Source of the DNA: Clostridia bacterium
Lineage (GTDB): Bacteria > Bacillota > Clostridia > UMGS1810
Direction: 5' to 3'
NCBI GenBank assembly: GCA_017481205.1
Contig: JAFUPN010000002.1
Coordinates: 1 to 64,000 of the forward strand
Length of the DNA: 64,000 nucleotides
The translations under genes were made by a program, and so were the position numbers. The notes under the pieces are model-generated. The model did no database searches. It was not told where the DNA came from and saw only the letters and a list, made by a program, of their open reading frames with translations. Below, piece after piece: positions 1 to 8,874 of the stretch (within the stretch, counting starts at the first letter, position 1; each line of letters starts with the position of its first letter).

Positions 1-110
1 TATAAGTTTATCACTCAAGCGAGGGGTTCAGGGGACCGGTCCCCTGACGGGGGTTCCAGGGGCATCGAGCCCATGGGGGTTTTTGGTACTTTTTGACCTC
101 AAAAAGTACA
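1..110. repeat. GC-rich intergenic repeat with palindrome and hairpin
   Basis: The stretch holds a perfect 20-bp palindrome at 28-47 and a perfect 10-bp stem with a 4-nt loop at 86-109 (GTACTTTTTG / CAAAAAGTAC). No reading frame is supported. From general familiarity, this kind of GC-rich block followed by a GTAC hairpin occurs downstream of genes in many clostridial genomes; I could not check copy number. It may be the end of an upstream transcript or a dispersed repeat. Confidence 0.5.
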
Positions 111-210
111 TATAATAAATATTAAAGAGAAATATAAAAATTATGCTCAAATCAGGCGCACGCAATAAAGTAGCAATTATCCCGTTAATATTCCATTTAT
201 ATTATATCCT

Positions 211-385
211 CCCACCACCTTCGGTGGTCCCCCCTCCTTTAGGCAAGGAGGGCTCACGAGAAGTGCTGAACAGAGTGCTAAACTAAAATTTGAAGCTTTG
301 CAAATTTATTTTCGCGTGTGAGATGAATATCAGATATACTCCGCGAGAAAGGGTGCAGGCATCGCCTGCAAACTAAAATTTGAAA
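211..385. repeat. Intergenic hairpins and short direct repeat upstream of aroQ
   Basis: Two adjacent hairpins are visible: ACCACC/GGTGGT at 214-228 and CCCTCCTT/AAGGAGGG at 232-252. A 15-nt direct repeat AAACTAAAATTTGAA follows, near 282 and again at 371-385, flanking about 75 nt of non-coding sequence. The second copy lies just before the aroQ ribosome binding site, so an insertion or duplication in the 5' leader of the aro operon is possible. No clear promoter was found. Confidence 0.4.
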
Positions 386-406
386 ATATATGAAAGGCAT
401 GATACA

Positions 407-844
407 ATGAAAATTCTTGTTATAAACGGACCGAATATAAATATGCTGGGTACCAGAGAGCCGGGAATATACGGCGGCGATACCTACAGCGACCTGCTTA
501 ATCTGGTGCAGACTCACTGCAAGGCCAGAGATGTTGAGCTGGAGACCTACCAGTCAAACCACGAGGGAGACCTGGTAGACAAAATCCAGCAGGCATTCGG
601 CAAGGTTGACGGTATTGTTATAAACCCCGGTGCCTATACCCACACCAGCATTGCAATTCTCGATGCAGTGAAGGCGGTAAGCATTCCCACTGTTGAGGTT
701 CATATCTCAAAGGTTGAGGAACGAGAGGACTTCAGGCAGATAAGCTATATAAGGCTTGCCTGTGTCAAGACCATTACAGGCAAGGGTATACAGGGCTATA
801 CCGAGGCTATAGATTATCTTATTGAAGGCAGGGAGAGCAAATGA
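407..844 (+). CDS. aroQ: 3-dehydroquinate dehydratase, type II
   Basis: Converts 3-dehydroquinate to 3-dehydroshikimate in the shikimate pathway (cytosolic dodecamer in the family). The 145-residue product has the type II hallmarks: an N-terminal NGPNINMLGTREPGIYG segment carrying the catalytic tyrosine, NHEGDLVD, the INPGAYTHTS loop, and VEVHIS with the catalytic histidine. Length fits the family (about 145-150). I use ATG 407, with AAAGG 9 nt upstream; an in-frame TTG at 380 would add nine unconserved residues. The stop overlaps the aroA start as ATGA, so the two are translationally coupled. First gene of a four-gene aromatic operon. Confidence 0.95.
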   Translation: MKILVINGPNINMLGTREPGIYGGDTYSDLLNLVQTHCKARDVELETYQSNHEGDLVDKIQQAFGKVDGIVINPGAYTHTSIAILDAVKAVSIPTVEVHISKVEEREDFRQISYIRLACVKTITGKGIQGYTEAIDYLIEGRESK

Positions 845-2049
845 AGGTCAGAATAAACAAGTCAGCTTTGTCCGGTACCGTAACCGCTCCCCCGTCAAAA
901 AGCATGGCGCACAGAATGCTCATCAGCGCAGGTCTGTGCAAAGGTGAAAGCAAGGTGCACGGCATTGCACCCTCTGAGGATATACTGGCTACTCTCGATT
1001 GCCTGAAGGAAATTGGAGCCAGCTATACCTACGATGGCAATACCGTTATTATAAACGGAGCAGCCGACAAAGAGACCGAAGGGATGAGAGAGCTGTATTG
1101 CCGCGAAAGCGGAAGTACACTCAGATTTTTTATTCCTCTTTGTCTGCTTGACGGCAAAAAGACAGTTCTCAGCGGAACAGAAAAGCTTTTGTCAAGACCT
1201 CTCAGCGTCTATGAGAGCATCTGCAAGGCTCAGGGAATTGAATATACAAGCGACGGCAAAAAAATAATCCTACAGGGAACTCTTTCAAGCGGAAGCTATA
1301 AAATACAGGGTAATATAAGCAGCCAGTTTATCAGCGGACTTATGTTTGCGCTGCCGCTTCTTCCCGGAGACAGCACCATAGACATTATCCCGCCTATAGA
1401 GAGCTGCTCATACATAAATCTTACCATCCAGGCTCTGGGCGAGTTTGGGGTAAAAATAGAGTGGCTTGACGAAAGGACGTTGTTTATCCCCGGCTCACAG
1501 GTATATCAGCCCCGTGAAGTAACAGTTGAGGGCGATTATTCCAACGGAGCATTTTTTGAGGCATTTAATTACCTTGGCGACAGTGTGACCGTAGAAGGAC
1601 TGAGAGAGGACAGCATCCAGGGCGACAGGGTATACAGGGAGTATTTCCTTATGTTAGAAAAAGGCACACCCACAGTGCATTTGGCAGACTGCCCGGATTT
1701 GGGTCCCGTGCTCTTTGCACTGGCAGCTGCCAAAAACGGCGGAGTATTTACCGGCACACGCAGACTCCGCATCAAGGAAAGTGACCGCGGAGCTGCCATG
1801 GCTCAGGAACTGAAGAAATTCGGTGTTTCTGTAAAAGTGGAGGAGGATACCATCGTTGTTTATCCTGCCGAATTTCATGCTCCGGATGAAATACTCTGCG
1901 GACACAATGACCACCGCATAGTAATGTCACTGGCAATACTGCTTACCAAAACCGGCGGAATTATCGACGGAGCCGAAGCTGTGAAAAAGAGTATGCCCGA
2001 TTTTTTTGAAAAAATAATACAACTTGGAGCAGAGGTAGAAGAATTATGA
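841..2049 (+). CDS. aroA: 3-phosphoshikimate 1-carboxyvinyltransferase (EPSP synthase)
   Basis: Transfers the enolpyruvyl group of PEP to shikimate-3-phosphate. The 402-residue protein shows the two-domain EPSP synthase signatures in order: PPSKSMAHR near residues 17-25 (substrate-binding Lys/Ser), RESGSTLRFF near 87-96, the SSQFISGL segment near 160, KESDR near 312 and HNDHR near 355. Length is slightly short of the usual 420-430. ATGA overlaps at both ends couple it to aroQ and tyrA. Whether it belongs to the glyphosate-sensitive or tolerant class cannot be settled by eye. Confidence 0.95.
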   Translation: MKVRINKSALSGTVTAPPSKSMAHRMLISAGLCKGESKVHGIAPSEDILATLDCLKEIGASYTYDGNTVIINGAADKETEGMRELYCRESGSTLRFFIPLCLLDGKKTVLSGTEKLLSRPLSVYESICKAQGIEYTSDGKKIILQGTLSSGSYKIQGNISSQFISGLMFALPLLPGDSTIDIIPPIESCSYINLTIQALGEFGVKIEWLDERTLFIPGSQVYQPREVTVEGDYSNGAFFEAFNYLGDSVTVEGLREDSIQGDRVYREYFLMLEKGTPTVHLADCPDLGPVLFALAAAKNGGVFTGTRRLRIKESDRGAAMAQELKKFGVSVKVEEDTIVVYPAEFHAPDEILCGHNDHRIVMSLAILLTKTGGIIDGAEAVKKSMPDFFEKIIQLGAEVEEL

Positions 2050-2900
2050 TAAATCATGATAAAAAAATACTTATAGTTGGTCTCGGTCTCATAGGCGGAA
2101 GCTATGCCAGATCACTTACCAAAAAAGGCTTTTATGTAACAGCCATTACCAGAAGTCAGTCTTCCATTGACTATGCATTGAGCGAAAGGATGATTGCCAA
2201 GGGCTATTCTTATGTAAACGAAGAAGCCGTTGGCGAAGCGGATATTATAGTGTTTTCCCTTTATCCAAAGGTTTTTTCAAAGTGGATTGAGGATTATCAG
2301 CATCTTTTTAAGCCCGGTGCAATCATCACCGATGTTACCGGTGTCAAGAGCTGTCTGGTATATGAAATTCAGGATAAGCTCCGAGATGATGTAGAGTTTA
2401 TTGCAGCTCATCCCATGGCAGGACGTGAGGTATACGGAGTACAAAACAGCGATGACAGGATTTTTTACGGTGCCAACTATATTGTAGTTCCTACAGACAA
2501 AAACACCGACCATGCCATAAAAATATGCAAGGATTTGGGTATTCTCCTTGGCTTTGAGCGCATATCCACTCTCAGCCCCGAGGAGCATGACGAGATGATA
2601 GGCTTTGTATCCCAGCTTACTCACTGTATTGCGGTCAGCCTTATGACCTGTTGCGACAACGAGCATCTGGTGGCATATACCGGTGATTCCTTCCGCGATC
2701 TCACACGAATTGCAAGGATAAATGAGGATATGTGGAGCGAGCTGTTTATGCTCAATAAGGATGCTCTTATTGAACAGATGGATGTATTTTCAAAGGAATT
2801 TGCGGCAATACGAGATATGATAAAAAATGACGAAACAGAGCCGCTTAAGGAAAAAATGCGTCTTTCTACCAAGAGACGTGCACTTTTTGATAAAAAATAA
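2046..2900 (+). CDS. tyrA: Prephenate dehydrogenase
   Basis: Oxidative decarboxylation of prephenate to 4-hydroxyphenylpyruvate, the tyrosine branch. The 284-residue protein begins with a Rossmann nucleotide-binding motif, GLGLIGGSYARSL (residues 13-25), and carries AAHPMAGRE near residue 120, the conserved active-site histidine segment, and the alpha-helical C-terminal dimerisation domain (FRDLTRIA). No C-terminal ACT domain and no fused chorismate mutase are present, so tyrosine feedback through ACT is not expected. The start overlaps the aroA stop (ATGA). An arogenate-type specificity cannot be excluded from sequence alone. Confidence 0.9.
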   Translation: MINHDKKILIVGLGLIGGSYARSLTKKGFYVTAITRSQSSIDYALSERMIAKGYSYVNEEAVGEADIIVFSLYPKVFSKWIEDYQHLFKPGAIITDVTGVKSCLVYEIQDKLRDDVEFIAAHPMAGREVYGVQNSDDRIFYGANYIVVPTDKNTDHAIKICKDLGILLGFERISTLSPEEHDEMIGFVSQLTHCIAVSLMTCCDNEHLVAYTGDSFRDLTRIARINEDMWSELFMLNKDALIEQMDVFSKEFAAIRDMIKNDETEPLKEKMRLSTKRRALFDKK

Positions 2901-2924
2901 AACTACCGAAAGAAGGATAATATA

Positions 2925-3953
2925 ATGAATATGGAATTTGAAAGAAAGCTTCCCATACCTAAGGAGGTAAAGGAGCTTTACCCCTTGTCTGACGATTTGG
3001 TAAAAATCGTTGAAACAAGAAAGGCAGAAATTGCCGATATTTTCACAGGAAAGTCCGACAAGCTTGCGCTTATTATAGGACCCTGCTCTGCCGATAATGA
3101 GGACAGTGTTATTGATTACATCAGCAGACTTGCCAAGGTTCAGGAAAAGGTTGCAGATAAGGTTTATATAATCCCCCGAATTTATACAAACAAGCCTCGT
3201 ACCACAGGCGACGGCTACAAAGGTATGCTTCATCAGCCCGACCCCAACGAAAAGCCGGATATGTACAAGGGCATTGTTGCCATAAGAGAGCTTCACATGA
3301 GAGCTCTCAAGGAAACCGGCTTCTCCTGTGCTGATGAAATGCTCTATCCCGAAAACTACAGATACCTCAGCGATATTCTTGCATATGTTGCAATTGGTGC
3401 CCGCTCTGTAGAAAATCAGCAGCACAGACTCACCTCCAGCGGTCTTGATATCCCCGTAGGCATGAAAAATCCCACAGGCGGCGATATCTCGGTTATGATG
3501 AATTCAATCACAGCTGCTCAGCACAAGCATACATTTATATACAGAGGCTGGGAGGTTCACTCTCAGGGCAATCCTCTTGCCCATGCAATACTGCGCGGCT
3601 ATGTAAACAAGCACGGTCAGTCTCTTCCAAACTATCATTATGAAGACCTTCTCGGTCTGTATGAGACCTATGCTTCAAGCGGACTTGAAAACCCCGGTGT
3701 CGTGGTTGATACAAACCATGCAAACTCCGGCAAAAAGTACCTTGAGCAGGCTCGTATTGCCAAGGAGGTGCTCCATAGCTGCCGTTATAACCCCGATATC
3801 AAAAAGCTTGTCAAGGGCTTTATGATTGAAAGCTATATTGAGGACGGCGCACAAAAAATCGGTGAATGTATATACGGAAAGTCCATCACAGACCCCTGCC
3901 TGGGCTGGGAGAAGACCGAAAGACTCATTTACGATATTGCAGATTTGCTTTGA
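2925..3953 (+). CDS. aroF: 3-deoxy-7-phosphoheptulonate synthase (DAHP synthase, type I)
   Basis: Condenses PEP and erythrose-4-phosphate, the first step of the shikimate pathway. The 342-residue product resembles the AroF/AroG/AroH group: LIIGPCSA near residue 49, a PRTTGDGYKG phosphate/PEP loop, GARSVENQQHR, GMKNPTGGD and a DTNHANS metal-site segment. It lacks the ACT or chorismate mutase extensions of other DAHP synthases. AGAAGG lies upstream of ATG 2925, 24 nt after tyrA. It sits last in an operon that holds steps 1, 3 and 6 plus the tyrosine branch. The symbol aroF is a family-level choice; the isozyme class is not determined. Confidence 0.9.
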   Translation: MNMEFERKLPIPKEVKELYPLSDDLVKIVETRKAEIADIFTGKSDKLALIIGPCSADNEDSVIDYISRLAKVQEKVADKVYIIPRIYTNKPRTTGDGYKGMLHQPDPNEKPDMYKGIVAIRELHMRALKETGFSCADEMLYPENYRYLSDILAYVAIGARSVENQQHRLTSSGLDIPVGMKNPTGGDISVMMNSITAAQHKHTFIYRGWEVHSQGNPLAHAILRGYVNKHGQSLPNYHYEDLLGLYETYASSGLENPGVVVDTNHANSGKKYLEQARIAKEVLHSCRYNPDIKKLVKGFMIESYIEDGAQKIGECIYGKSITDPCLGWEKTERLIYDIADLL

Positions 3954-3956
3954 TAA

Positions 3957-3999
3957 CCAAAAATGCACGGCATCCAAAAAAGATACCGTGCATTTTTTC
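3957..3999. terminator. Bidirectional intrinsic terminator between aro operon and asnA
   Basis: A 10-bp perfect stem, AAATGCACGG (3961-3970) with CCGTGCATTT (3986-3995), is flanked by A-rich sequence on the left and a T run on the right. It lies between the convergent genes aroF (+) and asnA (-), so it can terminate both. Confidence 0.85.
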
Positions 4000-4002
4000 T
4001 CA

Positions 4003-5007
4003 TTAAAGCAGATGAATACTGTTTTTTTCACATTCGTCAATCATATCCTGTGGCCATACCGAGGATTGTACCTCGCCCACATGAGCCTTGTGCAGGAAGA
4101 ACATGCACATTCTTGACTGACCGATACCTCCGCCCATGGTGTAGGGGAGCTTGCCCTCAAGAAGTGCCTTCTGGAAGGGCAGGTTTTTGTTGCTTTCACA
4201 GCCTCTTACTGCGAGCTGGTTCAACAGTGCCGTTTCGTCTACACGTATACCCATAGATGAAAGCTCAAGGGCAATGTCAAGAACCGGATAATATACTATG
4301 ATATCGCCGTTGAGGGTCCAGTCGTCATAGTCGGGAGCACGTCCATCGTGAACCTGACCTGATTTCAGCTGACCGCCTATCTGCATGATAAACACAGCGC
4401 CCTTGTCCTTGGCGATTTTGTATTCTCTTTCCTTAGGAGAAAGGGCAGGATACAGGTCTTCCAGCTCCTGAGTTGTAATAAAGGTGATTTCATCAGGCAT
4501 AAATACATTTGCAAAGGAATAGTCGTTTGCAATAAATCTCTCAGTGTGCTTGAGTGAGTTATATATGCTTGTAACAGTTTTTTGCAGCATATCCATATTG
4601 CGGTCTTCTTTTGCAATTATCTTTTCCCAGTCCCACTGGTCAACAAATATGGAATGGATATTGTCCAGGTCCTCGTCTCGTCTGATAGCGTTCATATCAG
4701 TATACAAGCCCTCGTTGTGTCCAAAGCCGTAGCGCTTTAATGCCATTCTCTTCCATTTTGCCAGGGAGTGAACAATTTCATATCCGCCGGGCACATTTTT
4801 GATATCAAATTCAACAGGTCTTTCAACTCCGTTGAGTGTATCATTCAGTCCGCTGCTTTTTTCTACAAACAACGGAGCGGATACTCTCGTAAGATTCAGC
4901 TGGATGGAAAAATCCTTTTCAAAAAAGTCCTTTACCTTTTTGATTGCCAGCTCTGTCTGTCTGATGTTGAGCTCAGGCTTGTAGCCTGAGGGTATTAATA
5001 AGCTCAT
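4003..5007 (-). CDS. asnA: Aspartate--ammonia ligase
   Basis: ATP-dependent amidation of aspartate with free ammonia to make asparagine. The 334-residue length and sequence match the AsnA family, which has a class II aminoacyl-tRNA synthetase-like fold: LTRVSAPLFV near 40-50, SGLNDTLNGVERPV, SLAKWKRMAL near 80, the DMNAIRRDE segment, VDQWDWEK, and the C-terminal glycine-rich MGGGIGQSR motif 3. The start is preceded by AGAGGAA. The gene stands alone between a terminator and a secreted-protein gene. No T-box leader was found upstream. Confidence 0.95.
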   Translation of the reverse strand: MSLLIPSGYKPELNIRQTELAIKKVKDFFEKDFSIQLNLTRVSAPLFVEKSSGLNDTLNGVERPVEFDIKNVPGGYEIVHSLAKWKRMALKRYGFGHNEGLYTDMNAIRRDEDLDNIHSIFVDQWDWEKIIAKEDRNMDMLQKTVTSIYNSLKHTERFIANDYSFANVFMPDEITFITTQELEDLYPALSPKEREYKIAKDKGAVFIMQIGGQLKSGQVHDGRAPDYDDWTLNGDIIVYYPVLDIALELSSMGIRVDETALLNQLAVRGCESNKNLPFQKALLEGKLPYTMGGGIGQSRMCMFFLHKAHVGEVQSSVWPQDMIDECEKNSIHLL

Positions 5008-5082
5008 GTCTGTTCCTCTTTTCTATATATGAATATTGTTTTTGTATATAATAATGTCTTGATTTTTTATTTTATATAAATT

Positions 5083-5976
5083 TTATACACAAGGTATCAG
5101 CTCAATCTGAGCTTCGCCCTTTGTCCCGGCAGTATCTGCATCAAGGCAGGAATTGCCATCGTTTTTTGGATATATTCTGTATCTACCGTTATCTGCAGGC
5201 TCTATTATCCACTGATGTGACAGCTCACTGCACAGCCGCAGGCTTTCGGCTTCTTCCTCAGGCTTTGCCGGTTCTTTGGCTTGGTCGCCATCTGCGGTCT
5301 TTGTTTGCTTTTGTGTCTGCTGTTCGGATTGCAAATTCTCTTCTTCATTGGCATGACTGCAATATCCCATGGGGTTATACAGGTCGCTGAGACTGTATAT
5401 GTAATAGAGCCTTTGGGCGCTGTCTGCACATTCTATTGCCCACATAGCCTCCGGTGATGGTTCGGCAGATGCTTTAATTGCATTGTCAGCTGCCGTCAGG
5501 TAACCGCCGTTTGCCCCTTTAAGATAATATATGTTTTCCTGCGGGTCTGATGCCTTTTGGGAGGTTATATATACTGTACTTGTCTCGCCGTCCCAGTCTA
5601 CCTTGAATCCAAAGCCTTCGGATATTGCTCTTAGGGGTACATAGGTTCTGTCGTTGAGTTGCTGTGCCGGAGCCGGCATATATTGCATAGCGCCGTTTTT
5701 GTAGTAATCGTGGGAGCCAATGGTGAATTTTGTTATATCACTGCTGTATATTGCAGTGGCAGTTTTGCTGTCCTCTTCCCAGCTCACGGAGGCTCCGAGA
5801 GCTTCCATAATCGCTCTCATGGGAACCATGGTGTAGCCTTGGTTGAGATACGGCTGTGAATCAAAGACTATTCTGTTGTTGTCAACATACACGCTTATTG
5901 CCCGGCTGTCCTTTGCATAAGCAGATGAAAACACAACCGACAGTATAAGTATGCCTGATATCAGCTTTTTATACAT
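5083..5976 (-). CDS. Secreted protein with copper amine oxidase-like N domains and a lectin-like tail
   Basis: I place the start at ATG 5976, with AAGGAATT upstream, giving 297 residues beginning with a Sec signal peptide (MYKKLISGILILSVVFSSAYA). The next ~110 residues carry the pattern of the copper amine oxidase N-terminal stalk domain seen in Firmicute surface proteins (RIVFDSQPYLNQGYTMVPMR, then LNDRTYVPLRAISEGFG). The rest (LKGANGGYLTAADNAI ... HQWIIEPADNGRYRIYP ... SCLDADT) resembles a ricin-type beta-trefoil, interrupted by a low-complexity Gln/Glu/Lys stretch. Function is unknown; a cell-wall or carbohydrate-binding role is inferred. The longer in-frame upstream region lacks a signal and runs into a repeat. 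Confidence 0.7.
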   Translation of the reverse strand: MYKKLISGILILSVVFSSAYAKDSRAISVYVDNNRIVFDSQPYLNQGYTMVPMRAIMEALGASVSWEEDSKTATAIYSSDITKFTIGSHDYYKNGAMQYMPAPAQQLNDRTYVPLRAISEGFGFKVDWDGETSTVYITSQKASDPQENIYYLKGANGGYLTAADNAIKASAEPSPEAMWAIECADSAQRLYYIYSLSDLYNPMGYCSHANEEENLQSEQQTQKQTKTADGDQAKEPAKPEEEAESLRLCSELSHQWIIEPADNGRYRIYPKNDGNSCLDADTAGTKGEAQIELIPCV

Positions 5977-6007
5977 TATGTAATTCCTTTCTGAGAATAA
6001 ATCAATG

Positions 6008-6171
6008 TCAGGCTGTCGAATTATTACCATTTTTGCTCGCCACTCTATAGGGGATGGGGCGCTTTTGCACAGAAAATCAGGATTTTCTATGCAAAAAGGA
6101 TGCAAAGCATCTGACTGTCACCGTCCCTGAATGGCTATTTTGTGCGACAATTGAATCATTCGACAGTCTGA
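6008..6171. repeat. 164-bp MITE-like element with 14-bp terminal inverted repeats
   Basis: Ends are TCAGGCTGTCGAAT (6008-6021) and ATTCGACAGTCTGA (6158-6171), inverted with one mismatch. Inside is a strong hairpin at about 6063-6097 in which AGAAAATC/GATTTTCT is extended by TTTTGCA/TGCAAAA. No coding capacity is evident. It fills nearly the whole gap between the secreted protein gene and the deacetylase gene. A non-autonomous insertion element or an intergenic RNA hairpin are both possible. Confidence 0.55.
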
Positions 6172-6174
6172 TCT

Positions 6175-7020
6175 CTACTTTCTGTTAAGCCATTCAAGCA
6201 GAATTTCAGGGGTAACGCCTTCGTTCATATTATAACGGTTCAGCCTGTACAGACTTTCTTTGTCATATTTTCTTATATAGTTGGTACCAATAGTTGTAGA
6301 TACGGTTACTCTTATACCGAGACTTTTTGCAACAGCTTCCGAAAAAGCATTGTATCTGCCGCTGGGATATGCCAGCGCTATAACCGGAGCGCCTATCTGT
6401 CCTTCAAGCTTGCTTTTGCTTTCGGCAAAATCCTCCCTTACGGCACGGATATAGTCCATAAAGCTTTCACCCTCAAAGGGCATAACATTTTCTCTTACAG
6501 CATTGGTGTTTTCATACTGTTTTGACTGGTGCATATCGTGGGTATGGCTCTGCACCGATATGAACTTTGACAGGTTCATCTCCCTTGCCATATTGTAGTT
6601 GAAGTGTGGCTTTATAGGATTTTCTGTTTCCTTGTAGGTGGATTTGCCCACAGATGAACCTATGACAAATATTGTTGCCTTGCAGTTATATTTTTTCAGC
6701 AGGGGGAATGCGTGGGTATAGTTGTCCTCATAGCCGTCGTCAAAGGTGATAACCATCGGCTTGTCGGGAAGATTTTGGTCATTGTCAACATATTCTGTCA
6801 GCTCCTGAAAAAACACCGGTGTGAATCCCTTGTTCACAATAGTCTGCAGATGCTTTTCAAAGGACTCGGGGGTAATGGTGTACGGGTCGTCTGAATAGCC
6901 TATGGCATGATACATTATAACCGGCACCTTTACATAATCCCTGTAGTCTGCCATTGCAGTACTGCAGGATAAAATTATCAATAACGAAAGGAGCAGCGAT
7001 ATAAATTTTTTCATTTGCAA
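6175..7020 (-). CDS. Secreted polysaccharide deacetylase (NodB/CE4 family)
   Basis: Predicted to remove N- or O-acetyl groups from peptidoglycan or another polysaccharide outside the cell. The 281-residue protein has a signal peptide (MKKFISLLLSLLIILSCSTAMA). The CE4 core follows: VPVIMYHAIG, the ITFDDGYEDN motif 1 with the catalytic Asp and a metal Asp, a SHTHDMH motif 2 with the metal histidines, and ALAYPSGRYN. This arrangement matches the PdaA/YxkH-like clade with an N-terminal MYH motif. The start is TTG 7020 (AAAGG 6 nt away) or ATG 7014 two codons in; the difference does not affect the signal peptide. Transcribed alone between a repeat and the AEC permease. Confidence 0.88.
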   Translation of the reverse strand: MQMKKFISLLLSLLIILSCSTAMADYRDYVKVPVIMYHAIGYSDDPYTITPESFEKHLQTIVNKGFTPVFFQELTEYVDNDQNLPDKPMVITFDDGYEDNYTHAFPLLKKYNCKATIFVIGSSVGKSTYKETENPIKPHFNYNMAREMNLSKFISVQSHTHDMHQSKQYENTNAVRENVMPFEGESFMDYIRAVREDFAESKSKLEGQIGAPVIALAYPSGRYNAFSEAVAKSLGIRVTVSTTIGTNYIRKYDKESLYRLNRYNMNEGVTPEILLEWLNRK

Positions 7021-7057
7021 AATGTACCTTTCTTGCTTTGTATTATTCTCTTTCGGC

Positions 7058-7996
7058 TTACATGATGCCTAATTGTTTGAATAGGAATATCCACAAAAAT
7101 ACTGTTATTATACACAGGCTCGTGCCAAACACCACTATCTGTCCCGCCAGCTCGTCGTCGCCGTCCATTTGCTGTGCCATGGTAAACGATGATACTGCCG
7201 TAGGCGATGCAAAGACAGATATAAGTATTGCCATCTCGGCATTGCGGAAGCCCAGCAGTGCCGAGATTGATAGAAATACCGCCGGCACAATAACCAGTCT
7301 TGATGCAACGCATACTGCAAGCTGGCGCCCGTTGCCTTTTATTTTTGAAAAGTTTATGGAGCCGCCGAGGATTACCAGAGCCAGGGGTGTAGCGATTTTT
7401 GCCAGGTCGGAAACAGATTTTTCTATTATGCCCGGCAGCTTAAACCCGGTAAACAGAGTAATAAGTCCCAGTATGGATGAGATTATAAGCGGATTTGTTG
7501 CAATGCCCTTAAGGATTTTTACAATATCCGGCTTTCCCTTGCGGAATACCTCAAGAGATATTACCGCCAGGAAGTTGAATACAGGCACCACCACAGCAAT
7601 GAGCACCGCCGCCGAGCCTACGATTGAATCTCCGTATAAAGCCGCCGAAAGCGGGATTCCGAATATAACAAAATTGCTTCGGAATATGCCCTGAATCATA
7701 ACTCCCTTTTTGCGGTTGTCTTTTTCGGCAAAGGGGATTGTCAGCATAAGCACGGCAAACAGTATGAGAATACTTATCACACTGAATATAACCAGCTTTT
7801 TGTCAAAAATTTCGGATATTTCCGAGGTATATACATTGTAATATATCAGGCAGGGCAGAAAAGCCTTGAAGGTGGCTTTATTCATCTGCTTCAATGTTTT
7901 TTCATCAAGTATGCCCCAGTGGCGCAGTGCATATCCTGTCACCATAAGCAAAAACAGCGGCAGCACCACATTCGCAGATAATAGTAGATTGTTCAT
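7058..7996 (-). CDS. AEC family permease
   Basis: Integral membrane transporter of the auxin efflux carrier family; in bacteria members move dicarboxylates or other organic anions. The 312-residue protein has the two five-helix halves: an N-terminal bundle starting NNLLLSANVVLPLFLLMVTG, a polar central region, and a C-terminal bundle with ASRLVIVPAVF and ASPTAVSSFTMAQQM, the family's crossover proline segment. Start ATG 7996 has only a weak Shine-Dalgarno (AAGAAGTG). It lies 20 nt downstream of prmC on the same strand and may be co-transcribed from the yqhQ promoter. Substrate unknown. Confidence 0.85.
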   Translation of the reverse strand: MNNLLLSANVVLPLFLLMVTGYALRHWGILDEKTLKQMNKATFKAFLPCLIYYNVYTSEISEIFDKKLVIFSVISILILFAVLMLTIPFAEKDNRKKGVMIQGIFRSNFVIFGIPLSAALYGDSIVGSAAVLIAVVVPVFNFLAVISLEVFRKGKPDIVKILKGIATNPLIISSILGLITLFTGFKLPGIIEKSVSDLAKIATPLALVILGGSINFSKIKGNGRQLAVCVASRLVIVPAVFLSISALLGFRNAEMAILISVFASPTAVSSFTMAQQMDGDDELAGQIVVFGTSLCIITVFLWIFLFKQLGIM

Positions 7997-8016
7997 CAGA
8001 TGTCACTTCTTTTCCG

Positions 8017-8874
8017 TTATTCTGAGGTTATTCTAAGTGTGCCGTGCACAACTCTGTTTATTCCCGAAAGGTCTTTTTCAAAGCCTATATTGTCAAAATG
8101 TGTTTCCATAATACAGCCCACCTGCTCTGCCTGGTCGTGACCTACCTCATATACAAGGGTGCCCCCTGGCTTAAGCATATTTACTGCCTTTTCGGTAATA
8201 GCTCTGTAGAACATAAGCCCGTCTTTGCCGCCTTTAAGCGCCAGATGAGGCTCAAAGTCCCGTACATCCGGTTCGAGAGCTTCTACAACCTCATCCGGGA
8301 TATACGGAGGATTAGATACCACTGCGTCAAAGCCGGTGCCCGAATCTGCAGCCTTGAGAATGTCGGCGTTGATAAGACTTATTCTGTCAATCACCCCGTG
8401 GGAACGGGCGTTTTTTTCAGCAACGGATATGGCAGTTTTGCTTATATCAACTGCAGTTATGCGGCTGTCAGGCAGATATTTTGCCAGAGAAACCGCAATG
8501 GCACCCGAGCCTGTGCAAAGGTCAAGTATGCGGGCCGCTTTTCCCTCAAGCAGGCTTATTACATACTCCACCGTATGCTCTGTTTCGGGGCGGGGGATGA
8601 GTATTCCCGGCTCAACTGCAAAGTCCAGCCCCATAAACTCCCGATAGCCTGTTATATAGCTGACAGGCTCATTTTTACTGCGTCTGTTTATATATTCCGT
8701 GAATTTTGCAAAAATCTCTTCCGGGATATTATCGTTTCCGCAAAGGGTCAGTCCTAAAGTGTCCTTGCCTGAGGCATGGCACAGCAGCACTCTTGCATCG
8801 GTAGTGCCTTCGATGCCGCTTTTTCTCAGGATCTTGTTTCCCATAGCGAGAGCATCACGGTATGTCTTTACCAT
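8017..8874 (-). CDS. prmC: Peptide chain release factor N5-glutamine methyltransferase
   Basis: Methylates the GGQ glutamine of release factors RF1/RF2 using SAM. The 285-residue protein has the N-terminal helical release-factor-binding domain (about 1-75), the YITGYREFMGLDF segment, IPRPETE, the SAM motif I LDLCTGSGAIAVSLA near 118-132, and the diagnostic VSNPPYIP motif. The gene overlaps the upstream yqhQ by 7 nt, the usual clostridial pairing, which supports co-translation. prfA is not in the window. Confidence 0.95.
   Translation of the reverse strand: MVKTYRDALAMGNKILRKSGIEGTTDARVLLCHASGKDTLGLTLCGNDNIPEEIFAKFTEYINRRSKNEPVSYITGYREFMGLDFAVEPGILIPRPETEHTVEYVISLLEGKAARILDLCTGSGAIAVSLAKYLPDSRITAVDISKTAISVAEKNARSHGVIDRISLINADILKAADSGTGFDAVVSNPPYIPDEVVEALEPDVRDFEPHLALKGGKDGLMFYRAITEKAVNMLKPGGTLVYEVGHDQAEQVGCIMETHFDNIGFEKDLSGINRVVHGTLRITSE

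Noticed and set aside
4003-5082. T-box or other amino-acid leader for asnA
   Set aside because: No T-box core sequence or specifier-loop structure was found upstream of the start on the minus strand.
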